Assembly (NCBI GenBank): GCA_963814095.1
Contig: CAWFBT010000014.1
Span: 62,001-126,000 of the forward strand
Direction: 5' to 3'
Source of the DNA: JACVRW01 sp963814095
GTDB lineage: Bacteria; Actinomycetota; Thermoleophilia; Solirubrobacterales; Thermoleophilaceae
DNA length: 64,000 nucleotides
Part shown: piece after piece, positions 1 to 7,901 of the stretch
Layout of the letters: each line of letters starts with the position of its first letter
How positions within the stretch are numbered: the first letter of the stretch is position 1
Notes under the pieces: model-generated
Database searches by the model: none
What the model saw: the letters and a program-made list of their open reading frames with translations, nothing else
Told to the model about the DNA's origin: nothing
Position numbers and translations under genes: made by a program

Positions 1-815
1 AGCGCCCCGACCGTCTCCGCCGCGCCCGGCACCGCGATGTCCGGGTAGAAGGAGATGTAGACGGCGCGCACTCCGTCGAGCACCGGCGCCCAGGTGGAGC
101 GGTCGTCCCAGTCGAAGGGCGGATCAGCCGAGCGCGACCCGATGCGCACCGGGATGCCCTGCGCCTCGAGCCGCGCCGCGACGCGGCTGCCGGTCTTGCC
201 GGTCCCGCCCAGGACGAGGATCGGCTTGTCGTGATGGTCGTTGTCGGTCACCTGTGACTCCTTGGGGGTTGGGTACGGGTACTCGGGCCGGAGGCCGAGC
301 AGGCGGGCGAGCGCCGCGAGCGGCGCCATCAGCACGCGCTGAACGGCGAGCGGCGGACGCGCCAGGTAGATCTCGTCCTCGAAATGGCGCAGGACGAGGG
401 CCAGCTGCAGGGGGTTCTTCGGCGCGCCGGCCGAGGTCGTCTTGCCGTCCTGCGCGAGGCCGGCGAGCGTCTCGAAGGCCGTCTCGGTCCGCAGCGCGGG
501 CCGGAAGTCGACGAGCGCATGGACGCCGCCGGGCCCGGCGTTCCAGGCGGCGTGCGGTGCGCCCGCCGGCGCCTCGAGCGCGTCGCCCGGCTCGAGCACG
601 TGCTCGACGCCGTTCACGCGCAGGCCGAGCCTGCCCGAGACGACCTCGAAGCGCTCGTCCTGGAGCGGGTGGATGTGATCGGGTCCGGTGGTCCAGGCTC
701 CCTCTGCGATCCAGTCGACCTGCAGCAGCTCGCCGTTCGTCTCCTCGGCCGTCAGCCGGAAGACAGTGCGCAGCCCGGTCGCCGGGTTGAAGAGCTCATC
801 GCCGTTTCGTGCCAT
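1..815 (-). CDS. Cupin domain protein running in frame into an NmrA-like NAD(P)-binding domain (partial at window edge)
   Basis: Reading leftward from ATG 815, about 188 residues form a cupin-like protein: residues HIHPLQDERFEVVSGRLGL match the first cupin box and the second box follows around EPGDALEAPAGAPHAAW. No stop follows. The same frame continues through a short Pro-rich stretch (YPYPTPKES) into a Rossmann start, ILVLGGTGKTGSRVAARL, typical of NmrA-like or SDR-a NAD(P)-binding proteins, and runs off the window. A GTG at 251 preceded by AAGGAG about 6 nt upstream could start the second domain on its own. Seen: one open frame. Inferred: either a cupin-reductase fusion or two genes whose boundary stop is missing, perhaps through an indel. 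Confidence 0.65.
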   Translation of the reverse strand, partial: MARNGDELFNPATGLRTVFRLTAEETNGELLQVDWIAEGAWTTGPDHIHPLQDERFEVVSGRLGLRVNGVEHVLEPGDALEAPAGAPHAAWNAGPGGVHALVDFRPALRTETAFETLAGLAQDGKTTSAGAPKNPLQLALVLRHFEDEIYLARPPLAVQRVLMAPLAALARLLGLRPEYPYPTPKESQVTDNDHHDKPILVLGGTGKTGSRVAARLEAQGIPVRIGSRSADPPFDWDDRSTWAPVLDGVRAVYISFYPDIAVPGAAETVGA

Positions 816-897
816 GTCCGCGACCGTAAGCGCGCCCGCGACAGGGGGCGTCGGGGAGCACCCCGAGACGGCTCCCTGATCTTGCGCGCCGCGCTGC

Positions 898-3728
898 TCA
901 GCCGGAGGAGAGCGCCCGGTCGAGCTCGCCGCGGCCGGCGATGTCGAGCTTGCGGTACACGTGGCCGAGGTGCGTCTCGACGGTCTTGCGCGTGACGAAG
1001 AGCGTCTGAGCGATCTCGGGGTTGCTCTGACCCTGCGCGGCCAGCTCCGCCACGCGGCGCTCCGACGCGGTGAGCTGCGCGACGCCCTCGGCGTCCGGGT
1101 CGCTCGAGCGCCCGCCGGCCGCGCGCAGCTCCGTGCGCGCCCGCTGTGCGATCGCGCGTGCGCCGCAGGCGTCGGCCAGCTGGAGCGCCTGCTGCAGGAT
1201 CCCGCGCGCCTCGGCGCGGCTGTTCCCGCGCCGCAATGCGGCACCGAGGTCAGTGAGCGTGCGTGCGTACTCGAGCCGCGCGGGTGAGTGCTCATGCACG
1301 CTCGCCGCCTCGCGCAGGCGCTCTACGACGGTGTCGCCGCCCTCGGCGAGCGCCGCCACGCGGAGCGCGGCCCCGATCCCGCCCGCGAGCCCCCAACGCT
1401 GCGCGCGCTCGATGTCCTCGGCCGCCAACCGGCGCGCGCTGTCGGCGTCCCCGAGCGAGAGGAGCGCCATCGCGGTGTGTGAGCGCCAGCGAGAGGCGAG
1501 CGGGTTGGCGCCGCCCCACAGCTCGTCGCGGCGGCCGAATTCGACCATGTCCTCGATTGCCTGCTCGGTGCGACCGCGTACGCCATGCAACAACGCGCGC
1601 GAGCGCAGCAGGAAGTTGGTGGTCGGGCCCGGCTCGATCTCGTCCGGGAGGTCGTAGCCGTGTAGTGCCTGCTCGGCGGCGTCGGGGTCGCCCGCCTCGA
1701 TCAGCGGCTTCGATCAGGAGCGCAACCGAAAACGGAATGCCGAGTGGGATCGAGTGCGAATTGAGCAGCTCGAGGCCGGTGCGCGCGTCCGATTCGGCGC
1801 GGTCGACCGAGCCGCGACGCAGGTACATCCAGCCACGGCGATTGGTGAGGAACGCGATCGATGGGATCGACTCGCGCGCGCGGGCGTTGTCGAGGCCCTG
1901 CTCGAGACTCGCCTCGGCGAGATCGAACGCATCGGCGGCTATCAGGCCGAGCACGAGGTCGTAGAGGGGGCCGACGATGTCGCGCTGCTGCTCTTCGAGC
2001 AGCCGTCCCCCGGCGAGCGCGTCCTCGAGCAGGCCGACCGATTCGGCCGCGGAGTCGCTGGCTCGGGCGCGCTCGCACGCCAGACTCGCGAGCACGAGCC
2101 GCTCGCCCGGCGTCGCGCCCGTCAGGTCGTCGCGCTGCTCGAGGCGCCGGGCGGCCGGCGCCCGCGTCTCGAGGCTTGCCTGCCAGGCATGGGAGGCAAG
2201 CTCGGCTTCGAGCAGGAGCCCGAGCTCGCGGTCCTCAGGCTCGACGACGTCGATCGCGCTCTCGAGCGCCTCGACCGCACGGTCGGCCTGCCCGGTCACG
2301 GTCAGCGCGTTCGCGAGCTGGCGCGCGGCGGTCGCATGCGGCGCCGGCTGCGCTGATCATGTCGACCGCCTCGCTCAGGTGGGCGATTGCATCCGGCGCG
2401 CCCAGGCGCAGCTCCGCGCCACCCAGCTCGACGAGCACCTCCGGCCTCGTCTCCGTGGCGGGCGGCTCGGCGAGTGCACGCGCGAGCAGCGTCGTGGCGG
2501 CCGCCGGGGCCCCACGTCTCAGCGCTCCGGCGGCGACCCGGCGCAGCAGCTGGACGCGCAGCTGGTTGCCCTCCGGCGGCGCCGCGGCGATCTGGGCCGC
2601 GACGCGCTCCTCCGACGCGCCGCTCGCCTGCAGCAGGCGCGCCGCCTGGGCGTGTGCGCGGGCGCGGTGGCGTGGGCCGATGTCGGCATAGACGGCCTCA
2701 CGCACTATCGGGTGGGCGAACTCGATCAGCTCGGCCGGGGTGAGGATCCCGCGCGCCACGAGCAGGTCGCCCGCGCCGGCGGCCTCCTCCTCGGAGAGCC
2801 CCGCGAGCGCCGCCGCCTCGGCGAGGCTCGCGCCGTCGCCCAGCACGGCGGCCGCACGCACCAGCGCCGTGGCGCTCTCGGGCTTGTCCGACAGCGGCAG
2901 CAGCACGGCCCGCGCGACTGCCGCCGGGCCGAGCTCGCGCACCCGCCGCGCGCCGCTCGCGTCGACCGGGAAATGCAGCTCGATCGCCTCACGCAGCAGC
3001 GCCTCGAGGTAGAAGGGGTTGCCGCCGGTGGCCTCGCGGCAGGCCTCCGCGAGCTCCGGCGCCGCGCCGGGGCCGAGCACGCGCTCGCACAGGCTCGCCG
3101 TGGCAGCACTGCTGAGCGGCGCCGGCCGCACCATCGTGGTCTCGGGCGCGGCGCCCAGGCGATCGAGCTGGGCCCGGTCGCCCTCGCCCGGCCGGGTGGT
3201 CGCCAGCACGGTGACGGGGAGGCCGTCGAGCCGCGGGGCCAGATAGACGAGGAACCGCAGCGACTCTGCGTCCGCCCAGTGCAGGTCATCGACCACGAGC
3301 GCCAGCGGCTCATCGGCGGCGAGGTTGTTGAGCAGCCAGTAGAGGCCGTGCAGCATCGAGAAGGCGCCGTCCGCTCCCACAGGCGCCGCCTCGTCGCCGA
3401 ACAGGCCGCTCGACATGGCCGCCGCGCCCTCGAAGGCGCGTTCGCGCTCGCCGCCCGAGAGCAGGGCGACGGCCGGCTCGAGCAGCTGACGCACGCAGCC
3501 GTAGGCGAAGTCGCGCTCGAGGTCGTTGGCCCGTGCGCGCAGGCAGGCGAAGCCCCGTTCGGCAGCCGTGTCGCTCGCGGAGCGCAGCAGGCTCGTCTTG
3601 CCGAGGCCTGCGGGCGCCTCGATCAGTACGACGCGCCCGCGGCGCTCGGAGGCGTCATCCAGAGCCTCGCCCAGCGCCGTGAGCTCGCGCTCGCGCTCGA
3701 GAAGTGTCGTCGCTGACTCGGCCGGCAC
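898..3728 (-). pseudogene. LuxR-family ATP-binding (LAL/MalT-like) regulator, split by two frameshifts
   Basis: A large transcription regulator of the LAL class. The N-terminal part (3728 down to about 2330) has an AAA-type ATPase with Walker A APAGLGKTSLL and Walker B LALVVDDLHWAD. The middle (about 2330 to 1710) is a TPR-like helical region. The C-terminus (about 1705 to 898) ends in a GerE/LuxR helix-turn-helix (LTASERRVAELAAQG, then TRKTVETHLGHVYRKLDI). The three parts lie in three frames: one shift near 2328-2333, another near 1704-1711. Protein continues exactly across both points when the frame is changed (ARQLANALTVTGQ and LIEAGDPDAAEQAL), so the full product would be about 940 residues. 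No other decay is seen, so sequencing indels are as likely as a true pseudogene. Confidence 0.8.
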
Positions 3729-3742
3729 TCAGGCCGCTGACA

Positions 3743-4738
3743 CTACCGGCCCCTGTGGCCCTTGCCTCCCTGGCGCTCGCGCAGGGACGCCAGATAGTCG
3801 TAGCTGCGCTCGGTCGTCGAGTAGGAGCCGGCCGGGTTCGCCGTCGCGTCGGGCGCGGTGTCGCGCTCGACTATGTAGTGGTGGTCGCTCGTGTCGAGCC
3901 CGCAGAAGAACGGCTCGAACGCGATGTCCCCGTCGCCGACGTCCGTCATCGTCCAGCCGAACGCGGGCCCGCCGTTCATCACGCCGTCCTTCACGTGGAA
4001 GAGCGGGAAGCGCCGCGGCTGCTCCCACGGGTACTCGTGCGGCTTGAAGCCCGGGAAGCGCGACTGGCCGACGTAGGCCCAGAAGATGTCGAGCTCGAAG
4101 AAGACGAGCCGCGGATCGGTCTCCTCGAGGATCACGTCGTAGAGGCGCGTGCCGTTCTCGACCGCGAACTCGCCGGAGTGGTTGTGCTGGTAGAAGCGCA
4201 GCCCGCGCGCCCGCGCGGCCTCGCCGAAGGCGTTGAAGTCCTCGGCCGCGCGCCGGTAGCCGTCGACCGTCTCGCCGTAGCGCTGGCCCGGGCTGCTGGC
4301 CGTGCCGATGTACTTCAGGCCGATCTCCTCGGCGTCGTCGAGCACCTGCTCGAGCTGGGTCACGAACGAGTAGGCCGCCGGGTTGGCAGAGAAGTAGCCG
4401 ACGTGGCTGCCGACGCCCCGGAGCCGGTAGCGCCGCAGCAGCCCGCGCAGCTCGTCGTTCGTCCAGCGGCGCCCCTGGGCGTTGTAGCCGGCGAACTCGA
4501 TCTCCCTGTAGCCCTGCCCGGAGAGCTCGGCGAACACCGACTCGAAGCCGTCTGCGGCGACGCGGTCGCGGACCGTGAACAACTGAACTCCGATCAGGTC
4601 TCGTGGCAGCAGCCGGTCGCCATCGTGACCGTGTCGGCGCCTCGCGCCCGCCATCGGTGCCCACGGCCCCAGTGAACCTGCCGCGGCCGTGCCCGCGGCA
4701 ACCCCTACGAAGCCGCGCCTGCTGAGCTTGCCCGCCAT
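3743..4738 (-). CDS. Tat-exported sugar phosphate isomerase/epimerase-like TIM-barrel protein
   Basis: About 331 residues. The N-terminus carries a twin-arginine signal (SRRGFVGVAAGTAAAG), so folded export is expected. The rest resembles the xylose isomerase-like TIM-barrel family: IGVQLFTVRD opens the barrel, and acidic and His residues lie in IEFAGYN, FYQHNHSGEF, FFELDIFW and FPLFHVKDG, the usual metal ligands of this fold. Start ATG 4738 is chosen because AAGGAG lies about 7 nt upstream and the Tat motif follows at once; a longer frame reaches into the divergent promoter region. Substrate unknown; family members act on sugars or inositol derivatives. Confidence 0.8.
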   Translation of the reverse strand: MAGKLSRRGFVGVAAGTAAAGSLGPWAPMAGARRRHGHDGDRLLPRDLIGVQLFTVRDRVAADGFESVFAELSGQGYREIEFAGYNAQGRRWTNDELRGLLRRYRLRGVGSHVGYFSANPAAYSFVTQLEQVLDDAEEIGLKYIGTASSPGQRYGETVDGYRRAAEDFNAFGEAARARGLRFYQHNHSGEFAVENGTRLYDVILEETDPRLVFFELDIFWAYVGQSRFPGFKPHEYPWEQPRRFPLFHVKDGVMNGGPAFGWTMTDVGDGDIAFEPFFCGLDTSDHHYIVERDTAPDATANPAGSYSTTERSYDYLASLRERQGGKGHRGR

Positions 4739-4826
4739 CTGGACTCCTTCCCCTCGGTTAGGCTGATCGGATTGTCTCCGGGGCGGGCTGCGGAATAACC
4801 CCTCTGGCGGGCGCGTCTGGTCCACT

Positions 4827-5669
4827 ATGCGTGTCGTCCTCATAGCCTCTGCTCCGCCGCCCGCGCTCGGGCTGAGCGCGACGCTCGCGCGGATGGGCCA
4901 CGACGTCGATGCGCTGGTGGCTTTCCGCGGCCCCGAGGGCCGCTACGGCCCCGGCTATCCCGTCGCACTCCACCAGGCCGCGCCGGACGGAGACCTGCTG
5001 TTCGTGCGCTCGGGCGCGCGGCTCGGCCCGCTGCTGCGCGCGTATGAGCCCGACATCGCGATCTGCGCCTCGTTCCCGGCGCTCATCCCCGACGATGCGC
5101 TGGGGGTGCCCCGCTACGGGATCATCAACATGCATCCGGGCCTGCTGCCGCGCTACCGCGGCCCGAACCCGATGGGCTGGTCGATCCGCAACGGCGACCC
5201 CGAGCTCGGGCTCACCGTCCACCGGATGACGAGCGAGTTCGACGCGGGGCCGATCTACGCCCAGGCCGCCGTTCCGATCGCCGACGACGAGGACCCGGCG
5301 CTCGACGGGATGGAGCGCTTCGAAGCGCTGGCCGAGGGGCTGCTCGCACAGGCGCTGGCGCGGGTCAAGGCGGGCGAGCCGGGCGATCGCCAGGACGAGT
5401 CGCTGGCCGGCTACGCGGGCGTCTTCGAGCCCGCATACCTGGAGGTCGACTGGTCGCACGACGCCCGTTACATCCACAACCAGACGCGCGCGTGGAAGCT
5501 GTCGCCGCCGGTCGGCGGCCGGCGTGGCCCGCTCGCCGAGCTCGACGGACGGCGCGTGCGGCTCCTGCGCACGAGCCTCGACGACGGGCAGGGCGGCACC
5601 CGCGTCGATTGCGGCGACGGGCCGCTCTGGGTGCTCGACAGCGAGCCGGTCGCGGCCGCCGTCGCGTAG
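4827..5669 (+). CDS. Formyltransferase-family protein (Fmt-like)
   Basis: About 280 residues. The N-terminal half has the formyltransferase fold: IINMHPGLLPRYRGPNPMGW matches the conserved Asn-x-His active-site strip and the following Pro-x-Tyr-Arg-Gly loop, and EFDAGPIYAQ matches the Asp-x-Gly-x-Ile element. The C-terminal part (IHNQTRAWKLSPP) resembles the tail domain of methionyl-tRNA formyltransferase-like enzymes. It is shorter than true Fmt (about 310), so the substrate may be an amino-sugar or another amine. It leads the directon that continues into PPK2 and the purine breakdown genes. Confidence 0.75.
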   Translation: MRVVLIASAPPPALGLSATLARMGHDVDALVAFRGPEGRYGPGYPVALHQAAPDGDLLFVRSGARLGPLLRAYEPDIAICASFPALIPDDALGVPRYGIINMHPGLLPRYRGPNPMGWSIRNGDPELGLTVHRMTSEFDAGPIYAQAAVPIADDEDPALDGMERFEALAEGLLAQALARVKAGEPGDRQDESLAGYAGVFEPAYLEVDWSHDARYIHNQTRAWKLSPPVGGRRGPLAELDGRRVRLLRTSLDDGQGGTRVDCGDGPLWVLDSEPVAAAVA

Positions 5670-5685
5670 AGTCGCGCGGTTCACC

Positions 5686-6561
5686 ATGGCCAAGGCCAAG
5701 AAGGGCAAGCCGCTGTCACAGCTGCTGCGCGTCCCCGATGCGGGCATCGACCTGTCCGCGGTCGACGCCGCCGCGACGCCCGAGGCGCCTGGCGGCAAGA
5801 CAACGACGAAAGCGGATTGGGCGAAACAGGCGCCGCTGCTCGCCGACCTGCAGGAGCGCCTCTTCGCGAACGGGCGCAGCGGCGGGTCCCCCCGCTTCCT
5901 CCTGGTGCTTCAGGGGCTCGACAGCTCAGGCAAGGGCGGCACGATCAAGCACGTCGTCGGTCAGGTCGACCCCCAGGGCGTGAAGACGACCGCCTTCAAG
6001 GCGCCGACGCCGGAGGAGCGGCGCCGCGGCTTCCTGTGGCGGATCCGGCGCGCGCTGCCGGAGCCGGGACTGATAGGCGTCTTCGATCGCTCCCACTACG
6101 AGGACGTGGTGACCGTGCGCGTGCGCGAGCTCGCGCCGCGCTCGGTCTGGTCACGGCGTTACGGCGCGATCGACCGCTTCGAGCGGGACCTCGCGGATGA
6201 CGGCGTGACGATCGTCAAGTGCTTCCTGCACATCTCGCGCGCCGAGTTCGTGGAGCGCCAGCTCGCCCGCCTGGACGACCCGACGAAGCTCTGGAAGTAC
6301 AACCCGGGCGACCTCGACGTGTACGGGCTCTGGGATGAGTACCTCAGCGCGTACGGAGACGTGCTCGCCCGCTGCAACCCGGACCACGCGCCCTGGTACG
6401 TGATCCCCGCGGACCGCAAGTGGTACCGCAACTGGGCGGTGTCGAGGCTGCTGATCGAAGCGCTCGGCGGTATGGGCCTCGAGTGGCCCGAGGCGGACGT
6501 CGACGTGGACGCCGAGCGAGCGCGCGTGCAGGCGCTCGGCCAGCCGGCCGACCCGGCGTAG
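5686..6561 (+). CDS. PPK2-family polyphosphate:nucleotide phosphotransferase
   Basis: 291 residues. Members phosphorylate nucleotides using polyphosphate. Walker A is LQGLDSSGKGGTI, followed by VDPQGVKTTAFKAPT and FDRSHYEDVVTVRV (Walker B and lid), then KWYRNWAVSRLL near the end, all hallmarks of class PPK2. ATG 5686 is preferred over an upstream in-frame GTG at 5524 that lies inside the formyltransferase gene. It starts 16 nt after that gene and ends 6 nt before the next, so it is probably co-transcribed with the purine genes. Whether it uses AMP, ADP or GDP cannot be told from the sequence alone. Confidence 0.9.
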   Translation: MAKAKKGKPLSQLLRVPDAGIDLSAVDAAATPEAPGGKTTTKADWAKQAPLLADLQERLFANGRSGGSPRFLLVLQGLDSSGKGGTIKHVVGQVDPQGVKTTAFKAPTPEERRRGFLWRIRRALPEPGLIGVFDRSHYEDVVTVRVRELAPRSVWSRRYGAIDRFERDLADDGVTIVKCFLHISRAEFVERQLARLDDPTKLWKYNPGDLDVYGLWDEYLSAYGDVLARCNPDHAPWYVIPADRKWYRNWAVSRLLIEALGGMGLEWPEADVDVDAERARVQALGQPADPA

Positions 6562-6567
6562 AGTGGC

Positions 6568-7431
6568 GTGACGGTGGAGTTCATTCAGCCGACGAGCTGG
6601 GATGAGGCCCTCGCGGCGAAGTCCGCCTTCCCGGCGGGCATGCCGATCGCCGGCGGGACGGACGTGATGGTCGAGCTGAACTTCGACCGCGCCCGCCCAG
6701 AGGCGCTCATCGACCTGACGCGCGTGGGCGAGCTGCGGGAGTGGGAGGAGGACGACGGGATCCTCCGCATCGGCGCCGGCGTCTCATACACACGTGTGAT
6801 CGCCGAACTCGGCGAGCGGCTGCCCGGCCTCGCCATGGCCGCGCGCACGATCGGCTCCCCCCAGATCCGCAACCGCGGCACCGTGGGCGGGAACCTCGGC
6901 GCGGCATCGCCGGCGGGCGACTCGCACCCGCCGCTCGTTGCCGCCCACGCCGAGGTGGAGCTTGCGTCGAGCCGGGGCCGGCGGCAGGTGCCGGTGCGCG
7001 AGTTCTATGCCGGGCCCAAGCAGAACGTCGTCGCGGACGACGAGTTGATCGCCGCGATCCTCGTCGCGCCTTCGACCGGGGCGGAGCAGTTCTCCAAGAT
7101 CGGCGCTCGCAACGCGATGGTGATCGCGGCGTGCTCGTTCGCGCTCGCGATCGACCCCGTGGCCCGGCGCGTCGGCACCGGGATCGGGTCGGCCGGGCCG
7201 ACGCCCCTGGCGGCCCGCGAGGCCGAGGACTTCCTGGAGGGAGTGCTCGGTGAGAGCGACGGCTGGGATTTGCCGGTCGCACTCGGCGAGCCCGTCGTCG
7301 AGCGCTTCGGCGAGCTGGTGGCGGCGGCTGCGCGGCCGATCGACGACGTCCGCAGCAGCGCGGCCTATCGGCGCGAGGCCCTGCGTGTGCTCGCGCGGCG
7401 CACGCTCACCTGGGCGCGAGGGATCGCCTGA
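6568..7431 (+). CDS. Molybdenum hydroxylase FAD-binding (medium) subunit, xanthine dehydrogenase type
   Basis: 287 residues with the CoxM/XdhB fold. AGGTDVMVELN is the first FAD-binding loop. TIGSPQIRNRGTVGGNLGAASPAGD is cut here in two parts for length: TIGSPQIRNRGTVGGN then LGAASPAGD, the classic FAD signature. It carries electrons from the 2Fe-2S subunit to the final acceptor. It starts at GTG 6568, and its stop overlaps the next gene's ATG (TGATG at 7429-7433). With the two genes that follow it forms a heterotrimer; position in front of a urate-degrading operon indicates xanthine or hypoxanthine as substrate. Confidence 0.92.
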   Translation: MTVEFIQPTSWDEALAAKSAFPAGMPIAGGTDVMVELNFDRARPEALIDLTRVGELREWEEDDGILRIGAGVSYTRVIAELGERLPGLAMAARTIGSPQIRNRGTVGGNLGAASPAGDSHPPLVAAHAEVELASSRGRRQVPVREFYAGPKQNVVADDELIAAILVAPSTGAEQFSKIGARNAMVIAACSFALAIDPVARRVGTGIGSAGPTPLAAREAEDFLEGVLGESDGWDLPVALGEPVVERFGELVAAAARPIDDVRSSAAYRREALRVLARRTLTWARGIA

Positions 7432-7901
7432 TGCGGGTGCGCTGCACGGTCAACGGGGAGCAGCGCGAGGCCGAGGGCGTCTGGGAGGGAGAGAGCCTGC
7501 TGTACGTCCTGCGCGAGCGCATGGGCCTGCCGGGTTCCAAGAACGCCTGCGAGCAGGGCGAGTGCGGGTCGTGCTCCGTCTATTTGGACGGCGAGCTCGT
7601 GTGCGCCTGCCTCGTGCTCGCGGGCCAGGCTGACTGTCGCGAGGTCGTGACCGTCGAGGGGCTTTCGGACGGCGGGGACGAGCTGCATCCGATCCAGCAG
7701 GCCTTCCTCGACGCGGGGGCGGTGCAGTGCGGCTTCTGCACGCCCGGGCTCATCGTCGCCACGCATGACCTGCTCGAGCGCGACCCGGAGCCGAGTGAGG
7801 CGGTCGTGCGTGAGGCCCTCGCCGGGAACCTCTGCCGCTGCACGGGCTACGAGAAGATTCTCGACGCCGTGCGGCTCGCGAGCGAGAGGCGCGTGGCGTG
7901 A
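7431..7901 (+). CDS. Molybdenum hydroxylase [2Fe-2S] (small) subunit
   Basis: 156 residues. The plant-type ferredoxin cluster is bound by C40, C45, C48 and C60 (CEQGECGSC motif). The second, helical cluster is bound by C100/C103 (CGFCTPG) and C135/C137 (CRCTGY). This is the complete ligand set of CoxS/XdhC-type subunits, which pass electrons from molybdopterin to FAD. Its stop overlaps the GTG of the large subunit (GTGA at 7898-7901), consistent with translational coupling and fixed stoichiometry. Confidence 0.95.
   Translation: MRVRCTVNGEQREAEGVWEGESLLYVLRERMGLPGSKNACEQGECGSCSVYLDGELVCACLVLAGQADCREVVTVEGLSDGGDELHPIQQAFLDAGAVQCGFCTPGLIVATHDLLERDPEPSEAVVREALAGNLCRCTGYEKILDAVRLASERRVA

Noticed and set aside
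4739..4843. N-terminal extension of the Tat-exported isomerase-like protein
   Set aside because: It would bury the Tat signal behind 35 residues and overlap the divergent gene; ATG 4738 has a clear ribosome site.
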